Assembly: GCA_037957365.1 (NCBI GenBank)
Contig: JARHVA010007799.1
Span: forward strand, 284,501 to 348,500
Direction of reading: 5' to 3'
From: Torreya grandis
Taxonomy: Eukaryota; Streptophyta; Pinopsida; Cupressales; Taxaceae
DNA: 64,000 bases
A program made the position numbers and the translations under genes. Positions 1 to 10,963 of this stretch are shown piece by piece; positions within the stretch are counted from its first letter, which is position 1; every line of letters begins with the position of its first letter. Below the pieces are notes generated by a model, which was given only the letters and a program-made list of their open reading frames with translations, was not told the origin of the DNA and ran no database searches.

Positions 1-420
1 AAACCAAATTAGAGCCTAATCAATAAATCCATGGAAACTCATTGAAAACATTTTTTTAGAAATGAATATTGAATATCTGCATCACCAGGTGACCTCATTT
101 CTTGGGAAGACATCCCTAGGCCATAAATGCCACAAATATCAAGATTTATGCCCTCCATGCATCACCAATGCATTCCATGATGATCTCTATGCCTCTTAAT
201 TTCCCATTTTTCCATTGTCATGATGAGGATAATTATAAACTTAATTCCAAAAATTGAATTAATCCTCAACCACACATCTCAATCTCATGATGGATGGTTC
301 AAGTTGATTCTATATATTCCAAAAACATATAAATATTGAGGCCATGAACATCATTTCAAAGATATAATTATAAAAATTTATAATGAATATTTTATTACAA
401 AGGATTAATCTATTAGTGTT
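1..420 (+). repeat. Diverged LTR fragment related to the LTR of element C
   Basis: Positions 76-147 align with 16,312-16,388 and 24,890-24,960 in the two LTRs of element C, sharing the motifs CTTGGGAAGACATC and CCATAAATGCCACAAATATC. The order of later landmarks is also the same: a CACATCTCAATCT block, a GATGGATGG block and a TATA box followed by GAGGCCATG. The window begins inside this copy, so its left end is missing. It appears older or from another subfamily, because many substitutions and small indels separate it from element C. Confidence 0.75.
328..335 (+). promoter_or_regulatory. TATA box of the LTR fragment
   Basis: TATAAATA followed by a GAGGCCATG block occupies the same place as the TATA box in both LTRs of element C (16558-16565 and 31213-31220). 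This fits an RNA polymerase II promoter of an old LTR. Nothing shows that it is active now. Confidence 0.45.
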
Positions 421-423
421 ACC

Positions 424-636
424 ATGCCAAATTTATCCCAAGCCAAACCAAGCCACAATCCAAAGGTGCTAAGGAGAGATGGAGGTAGTCAAGCTTCCAT
501 TGCCAAGGAATTCATGAGTAAAAAACCAAACAAACCACTACTACAAAGGAATTTTGAGAATCCAAGGAAGATGAATGAATTATTATGTTTTATTCCTTAC
601 TTTTTAGTTGTGTTTGTCATTTTTTTTGTTAACTAA
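424..636 (+). other. Short open frame, probably LTR or leader sequence
   Basis: A 70-codon open frame follows the LTR fragment. Its translation is basic at first (RRDGG, SKKPNKP) and ends in a hydrophobic segment. I recognise no domain. It lies where the transcribed part or downstream edge of the LTR would be expected, between the TATA box and the copia remnant. A chance open frame in a repeat is the simplest reading. No second copy was noticed in the window. Confidence 0.2.
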
Positions 637-719
637 GCACTCCCTAGTGTCTAATCCTAGAGATGTTATGTTATTTAGTGTGTTTCTTTCATTTTGGAAC
701 TAACATTATACTAACCATC

Positions 720-900
720 CTCTATTGAGTCAAATTCCTAAGATCACACCAAATTTCATATTTGATAGCTTCCATGAATGTTTTGGGTACAATCATGGAT
801 AACAAAGTTGAGTCTTGTTAATTTTGATTGATCAACATTATCCTTCTAGTTTGTAAACCTGCACTAAAATTTCTAATAACTTGAGAGATTGGATGATCTT
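720..900 (-). pseudogene. Copia linker between integrase and reverse transcriptase
   Basis: The minus-strand translation contains SQVIRNFSAGLQTRRIM followed by a VPKTFMEAIK segment. This resembles the copia segment that ends in QTRR and continues to the start of reverse transcriptase, where IEPKxxxEAL is typical. The frame breaks soon afterwards and the reverse transcriptase domain itself is absent. Confidence 0.55.
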
Positions 901-1021
901 TCTAAATTCTTATAGGTGGAGCTTTATATTCATGTATTTATTCCTCTTCTTCATCTTCATCATTTGTTTGAATAGATAACTCATCATTTTTTGTAATACA
1001 ATTCTAAATTGAGTCACTTAC

Positions 1022-1284
1022 CTATAATTTTGACTTTTTAACTCTACTTGTCTCATCTACCCTTAAATTTGAAATTTCAACAATCTTGTGAAGTCCCTTG
1101 TTGAATAACCTATAGGTATTACTGATAGAAGAATAACCCAATAATATGCCCTCATCATACCTTGAATTAAATTTTCCAAGATTGTCTTCATCTCTTTGGA
1201 TGAAGCACCTACTCCCAAACACTCTAAAATGTTTGACACTAGCTGCTCTATTCTTCCATAGCTCATAAGGAGTATTATCAACAT
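1022..1284 (-). pseudogene. Copia integrase C-terminal domain remnant
   Basis: The 1022-1222 frame gives FGSRCFIQRDEDNLGKF, then DEGILLGYSSISNTYRLFN. This matches the conserved copia segment in which FG.KCF is followed by LGKFD..SDEGIFLGYS and YRVFN. The segment is the DNA-binding C-terminal part of integrase. An overlapping frame covers 1063-1284, showing a frameshift near the start of the domain. Confidence 0.85.
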
Positions 1285-1379
1285 TTACTTTGATTTGATG
1301 CCTATTTAAGATGTAAACTAAAGATTTGGATACCTATTCCCAATAACCATATGATATTTTAGAATTTTGAAGCATGATT

Positions 1380-1460
1380 ATTCTCATCTCTTGAATGGTC
1401 CTATTTTTCCTTTCAACAACACCATTCTATTATGGTGTTCTAGCAGTAGAATATTTTCTC
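1380..1460 (-). pseudogene. Copia integrase catalytic-Glu region with a double stop
   Basis: The minus strand reads ARTP, two stop codons, then NGVVERKNRTIQEM. Copia integrases have TPQQNGVVERKNRTL here, and the Glu of VER is the third residue of the D,D,E triad. The two glutamines (codons at about 1428-1433) have both become stops, as expected if CAA or CAG mutated by C-to-T. The triad Glu is still encoded. Confidence 0.8.
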
Positions 1461-1628
1461 CTTATCCCTTTTTTTCACAAAAATGATCAAATTCATGAGA
1501 CCAAAACTCACCTCCTCTATTTAAGCTTACACACTTGATATTTTATCCTTTATCATTTTCTATAATAATTTTGAATGCCATAAATATTTCAAAAGCTTCT
1601 AATTTTTCTTTAAGAAAAAATATACAAG

Positions 1629-1811
1629 TCATCCTATTAAAGTCATACTTTGGGTTCTAATAGGTCTGTATAGATCAATGTGGATAAAATATAATGGATT
1701 TGTAGTGGATAAATCCTTAGATTTGTATCTTATTTTAGTTTTCTTCCCATGAAGACAAGCCTTGACAAGAGAATGAGGAATCTTAGAAATCTTGAGCATA
1801 TTCCTTACCAA
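1629..1811 (-). pseudogene. Copia GAG-pre-integrase and start of integrase core
   Basis: The frame reads KISKIPHSLVKACLHGKKTK, then FIHIDLYRPIRTQS. This is the pre-integrase segment (C.AC..GK) followed by the LHxDLxGP strand that carries the first catalytic Asp of integrase. The Asp is still encoded (HIDLY). The conserved first Cys is replaced (SLVKAC) and Gly is changed to Arg in DLYRP. Confidence 0.8.
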
Positions 1812-2028
1812 CCCCTTTTAATTGATCTTTACCATATTATCAAAGATTATATGTCCAAGCCTTTTATGCCAAATCTAGATTTCTTCCAATTGCTTCATGA
1901 AGCACTCCTCCTTCTTGGATTCATGGAATACATACATGTTGTTATATGTTTTATAAACATTCAAAACTAATCTACCATCCTTTATTACTTCACATAAATC
2001 ATCACGAAAATCTATAACATTTCCTTGA

Positions 2029-2283
2029 TTACACATTTAGCTTACACTTAAAAGAATTATGTTTCAAATATTCTACATATAATACATTCTCAGTCCTAGT
2101 ATGACCATTATCCAAACTCATAGTAACTTTACCAACTAAGTTAGCAGATTTGTTATCACCAAATCTCATTGAACCAGGGTTGGTGTTTATAAGAGAGATA
2201 ATTTTGATCTTGTCTCTTGTCATATGATTTAAGCAACCATTTTCTATGAATCGTGTCTTGTTTCCATCTTCTTGAGTATGCAA
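2029..2283 (-). pseudogene. Copia aspartic protease remnant, active-site triplet lost
   Basis: The frame contains RFIENGCLNHMTRDK, then MRFGDNKSANLVGKV and ENVLYVEYLKHN. Copia proteases carry DSGCSxHMTG, FGD and VLxVxxLKxNLLS in this order. The catalytic D-S-G appears as E-N-G (Glu codon at 2242-2244), so the copy would be inactive even without its stops. The polyprotein frame continues to lower coordinates into integrase. Confidence 0.85.
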
Positions 2284-2427
2284 GGTTGTTTAAACAAACA
2301 TTGACTCTTTCTTTGGTGGACCACTTCAATTTTGCTTCTTTTCTTCTTCAATCTTAGACATAGTCTTCTTAAACCATTTGATGATGTCATTTACTTGTAT
2401 ATATTTTTTCTAAAAATATATTTTTTA

Positions 2428-2466
2428 GTTTTTATCTATATGACCTCATTGGTTACAATTGTAGCA
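2428..2466 (-). pseudogene. Decayed gag CCHC zinc knuckle
   Basis: Minus-strand translation from 2466 gives CYNCNQ, a stop, GHIDKN, a stop. The spacing C-x2-C-x4-H matches a retroviral-type zinc knuckle (C-x2-C-x4-H-x4-C). The second stop falls where the last Cys should be. The position, just before protease, fits the end of gag. Confidence 0.6.
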
Positions 2467-2907
2467 TATAATATTCCTTTTAATATTTGGAGAGAGAACA
2501 CAATCCCTATATCTATAACCAAATTGACTGCAAGAGAAGAAATACCTATTGAAGACATTGTTCTAATTTGACATTCATTCTCTTAATCATTGTTTATCCA
2601 TGAATTTTCATTCTTGACCTTTTTTGTGGAGCTAAAATACCTTTTATCCCTAGATAAGAGCACATATGAGTAAGTTATGACTTTATTTTCCAATTATTCC
2701 TCCCTTTGGTTGAGACCCTTAACCATCATGACCTACAAATTCTTGACTATTTATTCTATATGTTTCACTTGCATCTTCACATCATCCATGCTTGAATTGA
2801 CATTTGATAGATCACATACTGGTTTGTCTTGAAGACAAGACACAACCTCTTTGTTAACCATTTTACCTTTGATCACCTTCAAGTGGTTAAAATTGAAAGA
2901 AGGACCT

Positions 2908-2919
2908 ACTCTGAAACCA
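2908..2919 (-). other. Copia primer-binding site, initiator tRNA-Met type
   Basis: Read on the minus strand, the LTR end ACCTATAACA is followed by AT and then TGGTTTCAGAGT. The canonical plant copia site complementary to initiator tRNA-Met is TGGTATCAGAGC, which differs at two positions. Together with the adjacent TG/CA boundary at 2922, it fixes the LTR-internal junction. Confidence 0.7.
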
Positions 2920-2921
2920 AT

Positions 2922-5839
2922 TGTTATAGGTAAAATCATTGAGAAGGGGGGGGCGAGGTGAATCAGTGAGCCTAGATATTTCTATTTCAATTCCAATCCT
3001 TTCAAACTATTAAACAATCAATATATATATCAACTTGATCAAATAATACTAACAAGGGAGCTCATTCATTCAATGCATACACAAGATCAAACACACAATA
3101 CATAGTTCCTATGGGAAACTCTCATGGGTAATTAAACCCACTCTCAAGCTTGTAACACATGGACTACTTGTCTTGTAAGAGATTAAAAACAAGAGACTGA
3201 TCAAGGCCTTCTGACTAGGATTTAGTGAAACATTAATTTCACAATGAGTACTTGCCCCTGATATGATCAAGTACTTATGACCACCTTTTTGTCAAGTCTT
3301 TCTAAATAGAAACTATGGGCAAATATTTTTGACCTAAGGCCTTTAGTGAAGCACTTATTTCACAAGGAGAACCTACCCCTAAGGAAGATCAGGTCCTTCT
3401 AACCTCCTATGAGATACACACCTCCAACTTTGAATTGATGTCTTCAACACCTGATGATGGAACTACGATAACACATCCTCCTTCACTTCTTCACACACTC
3501 ACAATCCATATAAAAACCACCTTTCAGATCACTCCATACTTCTCATGCTTATCATCCTACAATAATTCTGTCACAACACTATCAACATGAACAAATGGTT
3601 TTACACATAGTCCTCACTCTAACCTATGTCTTTCCTCTATCTTCTACACTCTTAAACACATGATCTAATAAAAAAAATTATTTTTTAGTCTACTCCAATA
3701 GGTTTCTATTACAGTCTTAACACATATTCCACTAGTCTACACAAGCCTCCACTTTAAGCACCTACTCACAAGTCTCCCATAATTGTCTTCTCTCAAAATA
3801 AAAAATCTCAAAACTAATTTATTTGGCTTCAAAATTTATAGAGATATCATGATTATCATGATCACAATATTTCCCATTGGCCACAACACATGCCTTTACC
3901 CTTAAGTCATCTAACATGAGTCACACTTAAGCACATCACACTTTCAAATAGGCCTAAGTCACTTTTAAGATCCTATGATGACCCATTCACCTCTTTGACA
4001 CTCTCCAAGAAAAATACAAACATAGGAACATTTTAAAACTCATATAACCATGAAACATGATCTATAGTTCCCCTTTAAGTTCCAACAACTATCATAATAC
4101 CATTTTGCTTAAGCATAACTCACTTAAACAATATTTTGTACAAAAACCATTATGAATGAACACACAATCATCCTTTAAACCTTTTTTCATACTATATATG
4201 ATTATTCAAACCTTAATAATATGTGAAAATGGTCATCATTTATTATAAAACATTATTCAATACCTAACTCACCTTTAAACGTCAAGATACCAACAAGCAT
4301 AGATCAAATACCCTTCTCGGGTTACTTGCAAAGAATACATGAAAACATAGTCAACTTTAAACCTTCATAAATTTGATTGTACACACTTTCATTTATTCAA
4401 ATATATATTTATATATGTGCCTTAAATTCCTTTACAAATTTTATATTTATACCATGAACAAATTCTACTCTTATCAAAATATATGACCCAAAACCAAACA
4501 CTAGTATTTCCTTTGTTAAATTCAAATATTTGAATTTAAATAGTCATAGTTAAACTTTAGTCACTTAAAATGCATCTCATACCCTTAAATATTAGATTAA
4601 ATACACACCATCAATCTTATTCAAAATTTAACTCATAGTGTGCAACTGCCCAAACATTAAACCTTAAATAATTGACCTCATCTTGTGCAATCTTGAAATA
4701 TTGAACACATACACTTTATTGATCTCTTTAAGATTATCTTTGCTTTAAAATTTTATAAAACTTTTACTTTATGTTTTGAATTTAATATGAACCATTGATC
4801 TTGATCAATATGAATACCCACTCACTATTAATCCTTAGATGAAACTCAATCTTTATCTCTACTCAACGTTAAACATAGAACACTTGGTATCATCTCACTA
4901 CATCCTAACATCTTAGAATAAAAACACTTCATCTATCTTCTATATAAGATCAATATTTATCTTCATTAACCATAAAACACTTTGACCCATTTGACTTATT
5001 ATGCACCATATATCTAGATGTATGAACTCTTGTGAACCATTAGATATCTATTTGGTCCTGAACTTTAGCTTCATCCATATTTGGCTAAGTATGGGAACTA
5101 TTGTAATATTCCTAAAAGATGTTCTCAAATTTTTACCATAGAAACTAGTCAAAATACTAAACAACCCCATATGACCATTTCCTCTTGAAATGTCCATGTG
5201 TATGAGATATACCATCACCAAACTACTTAATCGGTGCTTTATTTTAGTTAGATAAATAATCTATTTGATCTTAGATTCATTTCACATCATCAATATTTAA
5301 TGTGATGAAAAGTGAACCATTAGATCTTCTGTACAGTTTTGGATAAATGTTAAAACTTAGTGCACTTCTTTCTAAAGGACCAACTTTTCACCCACATATC
5401 TTTTGTTGTGCCAAATTATATGATATAAAATTTGGAAAATATGATCTACTAACATAAGAGAATCTAACCTTATATCAATATATTTCTATATCCCTCACAC
5501 ATGTGATATATAATAGCATTAAAATGCCTCCTTTGTTTTATCTATCTTAGAGCCAATTATGCCTAGATGAACATAATGAAGAACTGAATGAATTCCACTC
5601 ATGCACATAAACACTCAAATCATCCTTGACATCTGGTAGGACCCCTTCCACATCTTAAAATCACCATACTCATCTCTAAACATCTATAACCATTCTAAAA
5701 CTAAAGATCAACCAATCCACCTTTAACTATACTAGGACAAGCACTTTGCACACTTTGTCATTGAAACATAGATTGACACTTCATCTAATCACTTGAACAC
5801 CTCCATGAAATTATTTACAACTATTTAATAGAGAGTGTC
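2922..5839 (-). repeat. Copia 5' LTR and adjoining unassigned AT-rich DNA
   Basis: The plus strand starts TGTTATAGGTAAAATCATTG and then has a G-rich run, GGGGGGGGCGAGGTGAATC, so the LTR ends in ACA on the minus strand next to the primer-binding site. I could not find the outer LTR end; it may lie anywhere before 5839. Nothing in this 2.9-kb stretch reads as protein. No second copy of this LTR is present in the window. Confidence 0.5.
3212..3412. repeat. Two-copy tandem repeat of about 112 bp in the copia LTR region
   Basis: The block with TTTAGTGAAACATTAATTTC and a CCCCTGATATGATCAAGTAC segment near 3228-3275 is repeated with changes near 3340-3395 (TTTAGTGAAGCACTTATTTC and CCCCTAAGGAAGATCAGGTC). 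Both copies end in a pyrimidine-rich ACC block. The divergence suggests an old duplication inside the LTR. Confidence 0.6.
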
Positions 5840-7080
5840 TATTTATGCCATATATTTCACCCTTTGAATGGAGGCTTAACTCTCTTCATCCATATGACAC
5901 AATGGAGACATCACTCTTGCTATGGGTGGTAAACATGAGGGATGAATCTCTAGATTAGGGACTAGCTCCCCTTAATGCACTTTGAGGCCTTGAATTTCCT
6001 ACTACTAATTATGAAGGGGATGAAAAGGGAGACAAAATACTAAAAATCTGACTTAAGCTAAGAGGTGATGCACCAAAATAATTGGTCTACTCAGCTTTGG
6101 CATACATTTGAACCATGAATAACAAGCATACACTTCACTCAAGTGAGAAAAACTTCCTCACATGAGTATCGGGGTCCTATGAAGATACAGGGAGGATGAA
6201 ACTAACACGAGGTGTTTTAAAAACATTGCTAGGTAGCCCATTCACTTGTCTATACTTATTCAGACACTTCTTGTGAACTAGAAGAGTATAAAATCACTAT
6301 GTATAAGATAGGATGGAATAAACATATGAAATCATTCAAATAAAATGACTTAACAAAAGATAAAACCATAGACATAATCAAAAGTGCAAGCTCAAATGGG
6401 GGTAAAATGCTCTTTCTAATTCAAGGTAAATTCATTCAAGGCTTCACCATACAAGCTGAGAGATCCTTTCTCAAATGAGAAGTTACAAATATATAGAGAA
6501 CTAGAAATAAGATAGCTAACAAATCAAGGAATAGAAACCCATGCTGAGTTAAAATCTTCTATGGAGACTAAAAGATCGTGCTACTATCATATTCTTCCAA
6601 TTGTGTATGGGAAAACCATGTTGTATATGTCCAAGTCATTACCTTTACTATCTTGGGCCTAAAAAATCATGGGATACTCCTTTTAAAAGCTAATAAAACC
6701 ATCCCCAAGTTGCTACGGCTCAATCATGTTCTCTTTAATGATGGGTGCAACGGACTGTGCATTAATGGTGAAGAGTGAAGACATGGGCTCTATCCTCTAT
6801 AGTTCAAAAACCAATCTATTTATTAGATTTTTATAGATGTATTATATATAAATGTATTAACTCATTCTACTATGTTGTCTATGTCACTTGTCTCAATTTG
6901 AGTGGTCTTTAATTCTATCCTTTGTCTTTGTCATCAGCTCGAATTGTTTTGAGTTTATCTTTTCCACTTTGTCTTTGCCCATGTTTTGTCTCTTTCCTTC
7001 AACTTCTCCTTTGCCTTGGCCTTTTCATTTCTTTCTCTTTGTGGATCTTTTTTGTGGGTGGGCTTTTCTTCGACAAGTCC

Positions 7081-7565
7081 TTCAGAAAAAATGTCTGAAG
7101 TTATTCCTTTAGATATTTTGTCTGAAGGAATTCTCCTTGGCTTTGTTCCTTGCCTTCTTGGCTTACTTCTTTGCATTGTCGGCCTTTGAGCTTTCTATGA
7201 TCGTCAAATTTCTTTAGACAAAATGTCTGAAAGAATTCCTTCAGACATTTTATCTAAAGGAATTCAACCTTGGCTCACTTTCATCAGTCCTTGGTCATTG
7301 TTTTATCTCTTTAATTTCTACTTCTCTCTATCTTTACTCGCTCTTTGCTTGTGCCTTGTGGGTCTTTTCTTTTAGGTGTCAGATTTTTGAATCATTGATT
7401 TAATTTGAATAAAATGTCTGAAGGAAATCATCCTTTGGATCTTCCTTTACCTTCATTTATTTTGAATGCTTTAGGCTTTGACCTTTTTCTTTTGATGGCT
7501 TTTATCTAAATTCCTTCAAACAAATGTTTGAAAGAATTCCTTTAGACATTTCTCTGAATGAAATT
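7081..7565. repeat. Four-copy array of nested palindromes in the left LTR of A
   Basis: Copies lie at about 7081-7132, 7211-7264, 7411-7430 (half unit) and 7509-7565. The ideal unit is an arm close to TTTAGACAAAATGTCTGAAGG, a central GAATTC, then the reverse complement. Each arm also contains its own small inverted repeat (AGACA-AAA-TGTCT). The copy at 7211-7264 is a nearly perfect 54-bp palindrome. Its transcript could fold into stacked hairpins on either strand. Confidence 0.75.
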
Positions 7566-7639
7566 TTCTCTTGGCTTGTTTCATTTTCCTAGAAGGGAAA
7601 ATTGCATTTCAAGCCTTTGTAATTTGTCTCCTTCAGTTG

Positions 7640-7970
7640 GTTTCCCTCTAAAAGGGTTTATTTCATCCAAAAGTGTGCATCAGGCTTTCTAAAATGGTCT
7701 TCATCTTTCTCAAGGTGCCCTTTGCAAGGGCACTTTGTGCCTCAAAATGCCCATTCAAAAATTTTGATTTGGTCCTACCATCGACCAAGGTACCCTCTAT
7801 AAGGACACTTTGAGTCCAAAGTTACCTTTCATAATAATTATAAGGATCTTGTGTCCCACTTAAGATCCCTCTTTTAGGGCACATAACACTCAAGAATTCT
7901 GTAATGACCGTTTGAAGAAGTTAAGAAGTCCTCTTTCTTTTCCCAAGTGCCCTCTAAAAAGACACTTACC
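7640..7970. repeat. Short inverted repeats, GTGCCCT/AGGGCAC type, left LTR of A
   Basis: A second hairpin class follows the GAATTC palindromes. GTGCCCTTTGCAAGGGCAC near 7712-7732 is a clean example. Decayed copies near 7790, 7868 and 7950 have the form ACCCTCTATAAGGACACTT. Equivalent units lie at about 12,725-13,060 in the right LTR. Confidence 0.6.
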
Positions 7971-8210
7971 CTTTATAATTTTTGCAAACATCCTTCAAGC
8001 CATCAAAATTCCTTCTAAAGGAAATCCATTGCTTTTTTTGACTACATAGACCATTATGGGTTCATCAATCACTTCCACTTATAAAAGTAGACAAGTAATG
8101 CACTTGCACAAACTCAATTTGCACTAGATAGATAATTTTGGATTTCCTAAAAGCTTCTATTTTGGGTTTTACATACACTTCAACTAATAGGGAAAATAAG
8201 TAAAAACACT

Positions 8211-8253
8211 TGAAAAACCTAATTTGGTCTATCATGACCAAATTGGGTTTTTC
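8211..8253. repeat. 43-bp hairpin in the left LTR of A
   Basis: Arms GAAAAACCTAATTTGGTC and GACCAAATTGGGTTTTTC are reverse complements over 18 bases with one G-T type mismatch, around a six-base loop (TATCAT). The right LTR copy near 13,300-13,342 has lost several pairs. Related blocks near 8310-8370 (CCAAATTGGGTTTCTC, CAAGTGACTT) suggest a third repeated hairpin class. Confidence 0.7.
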
Positions 8254-8949
8254 CAGTGACTTTATTTATAAACCTTTATAAGTAAAGACATTTGTAAAGT
8301 CCAAATTACACCACCAAGACCAAATTGGGTTTCTCAAGTGACTTGAATCATGAAAATTTCACAAGTAAAGTCATTTGGGAAACCAAAAATGCACTAATAT
8401 AGGTGAAGTAATTACTCTTAACAAACCTAAAATACACTTGGCAAAGCCAAATGAGGGAAACACCTAGCTTTTTCATGAGAAAGGTTCAACAGTGAACATT
8501 TTGCACAAGGCAATAGAGAGATGATCTAGCCAAAACATGTATTGGATGAATTTTACAACTGAAAAGGAGGGGGTGTCCAATTTTAGCTTGCATGACCAAA
8601 AATTGGTCAACATAATTTGTGACTCATAGGGGAAGTATACCTGCTATGCTTGGGAAGACTGGTAGCCATAAATTCCATTGGGCATGGAGTAAAGATGCAT
8701 CTTGGAGAATTCAACAACAACCTTGTAGGTACCTATGAACCAACAAATATTTTACACCAAATAATAAGGAAAAAACACAAAAAAGGCTAAAAACACTACA
8801 TACATGTGTAACAACACTTATGAAAAATAAAAGGAACATAATAGAAAGCAAACTACTATGTAAAGATAACCAAATATGCTCTTCTCCCTCCTAGATCAAA
8901 GGGAAAACTTCTTAAGTCTCCTTCATGGAAAGAAAAATTATGGTGCTAG

Positions 8950-10860
8950 ATAAGTGGCTGAATGGAATGGAAGCTTGGTAACTTGCCCTTTTTGATGACC
9001 ACCTTAATTAGCTTGTGTCCAAGTGGATCAGGGTCAAATATGTCTCCAACATCTATGTATTCACTTTGCCCTTTGAAACTTGATTCATGTTGGCCCCTCA
9101 TGCTAGTTTATTTCATCAAGAAATCAATGGTGACTAGCTTATCACCATAAGCCTGATTTAGCTCATAGCCCCCTTGACATGCACCATGGACTGACCTGTT
9201 CCCTTCAACTTCATTAAGGAACATGTTAAATTGATCTTCTACTTCATTATGGTTTTCTCAAAGAAGGGTGACCAATGTGGTGTCTAGAATGAGATCACAA
9301 ACCACTTTCTCATCCCATATAATTTCACCTTCTTACTTGAGTCTCCCTTCTTCAAATCTTTGATCAAAATCAGTAGACCTCTCTTTTGCTTGCTGAAAAA
9401 TAAGAGTCTCATGTTGATATTCCTTGTCAAATATTGATGACAAATAAAGTTTCTCAACCTCATCTTCACATTACTAGAACATTTACATGTATGCATGACC
9501 TTTGTCTTCTCCATATTTGATGATGTATTCAAAATGGGATTCTATGATGATCTCCTATCAATTATCCTTTGAGAGGGCCTCTTGATCAGCCACAAATTGA
9601 ATCCTCTCATCTTCAGTTTCCTCTTCCAAAATAGGTTCCTCATTGAGAAGGAATGAAGTGGAGGGCTGATGGCTAAACTCATGTGGAAGAGGAGGCAAAC
9701 CTCAATCTAGAATCAAATTATTCTCTTCCTTCCATTTGGATATCACTTCATCCACATCAGATGTGGCTTGATAGATCTATAAAAGGGGTGTAGATGGGAT
9801 ATGTTTAGACATAAGATCCTCTATTTGGTCTAAGCCATCCATCACACCTTAGTTAAGGGACTTCATTCTATATTCCAACTCTACAATTTGCTTAGATATA
9901 TTCTCTTGGAAGAGCCTTTTTTGGAGATCACATGCATCATTATGATGAGTAGGAGTAGCTTCATCTTCTTTAATATTTTGGGAAAAACCTTTCTCTTCCT
10001 CTTTCCTATCCCATAATTCCACCATTTCTTTCCAACTCATGACCTTGGGACTGGAATTGTTCTCTTGAGAACATGCAACAACTTCATCATTTCCAAGGCC
10101 CTAAACTAGTTCATGATATGCCCTCCTCTAACTTGGGATCTTGGCATCATGCTAAAAGACTTGAGGAGGTTGATGAAGATTAGGAAGGATATGTTGATGA
10201 ATAGGAAGAGTTTATTAAAGAGAGATGTAGGATGATTTCCTTCAAAGGAGGATTCGCAGTCTAAAGAATTGAGAAGGCTAATTTCCATGGGAAGATACTC
10301 TAATGCTCTTTGGTTTTGAAAATCTAGATGTAAAGGATTAAGAGAAAAAGTAGATAATACATTAGATGGGATATAAAATTAGCTCATTTGGTGAGAAAGA
10401 ACTATTTGATAGAAAGGATTTGGTGTACAAGATGGGTTTTCCTTTTGAATAGGATGAGGCTGCTTTGGGATGGGGAAAGGAAAGCAAGGATTATTGTCTT
10501 GAAGTGATGAACTCCTCCATATTACTACTTCCTCTTTCATGAACTGCAAGGCCTAAGCTTGCCTAAACATGTAAATATCTTTGTATGTAAGCTCTAGTTG
10601 ATATCTATTCTACCCATCCAATCTGTCTATCTCCATCATTTACTTCTCAAACACTGTAATTATTTCCCTCACACTCATAGATTGACTATGTGAAGGCAAA
10701 CTAGGAGAGTTACTTGAGGTGATTTCATGAACAAATTGAGCTTGATCAAAACTATATAAAGTAACACAAGGCCCATGCTACTTAGTAATGGGATTATACA
10801 TACCAAAATGTGTTTTTTATGGCATCAAGACTATTTAACTAGCTAATTAAACTTAGAGTC
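8950..10860 (-). pseudogene. Element A internal ORF, same family as the element B protein
   Basis: The minus strand keeps one dominant frame with many stops. From N to C it contains a heptad-like helical segment (SVREIITVFEK), the motif SCTPNPFYQ, a charged block with MSWKEMVELWDRKEEEKGF and RLFQENISKQIVELE, and a C-terminal part with IDFLMK and SEYIDVGDIFD. Each has a counterpart in the same order in element B (SCMPNPFYQ, MSWKQTVESW, RLF.EDIDRQIVELE, IDFLVK, TEYIYIGSMFE). No zinc knuckle or enzyme motif is visible, so I cannot call it gag. The start is not determined. The longest open piece is 9849-10040. Confidence 0.6.
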
Positions 10861-10940
10861 ACCATTGGTGTCGATTAAAATACCTTGAAAGGCTAATTGG
10901 TTTAAGAACACACCAAAAATCCTTCAACTCCTTGGACAAA

Positions 10941-10963
10941 CTACCCATAGGCGTGCCAAAAAC
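10941..10963 (-). other. Presumed primer-binding site of element A
   Basis: Read on the minus strand, this is GTTTTTGGCACGCC followed by TATGGGTAG, directly after the LTR end ...CGTCAATA. The same junction in B reads GTTTTTGGCATGCC then CGATGGGACC, and in C TCTTGGCATGCC then TAGTGAGACC. I cannot name the tRNA. Confidence 0.4.

Larger units (their letters stand above)
690..2921 (-). mobile_element. Ty1/copia retrotransposon internal region, degraded and truncated
   Basis: Reading the minus strand from 2921 down, landmarks appear in copia order: a primer-binding-site remnant, a decayed CCHC zinc knuckle, an aspartic protease, the GAG-pre-integrase segment, the integrase core with the NGVVERKNRT motif, the integrase C-terminal domain, and the linker leading into reverse transcriptase. 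Reverse transcriptase and RNase H are missing; similarity stops near 690. Stops and frameshifts occur throughout, so no product is possible. The gag-protease-integrase-RT order separates copia from gypsy, where integrase comes last. Confidence 0.85.
5840..8612 (-). repeat. Left LTR of element A
   Basis: Pairs along its full length with 10964-13694. The first bases (TATTTATGCC) align with the right copy (TATTGACGTT) with mostly transition differences, and the last bases are TTGGTCAACA. The expected TGTTGA...TCAACA termini seen in element B are decayed at the outer end. Roughly the first 350 bases and the terminus resemble the LTRs of B. The centre (about 6.9-8.5 kb) is a hairpin-rich block that B lacks. 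Confidence 0.8.

Noticed and set aside
6888..7189. Overlapping frames encoding Phe/Ser/Leu-rich peptides in the LTR of A
   Set aside because: They arise from pyrimidine-rich LTR sequence and the palindromic repeats. The corresponding frames in the right LTR start and stop at different places.
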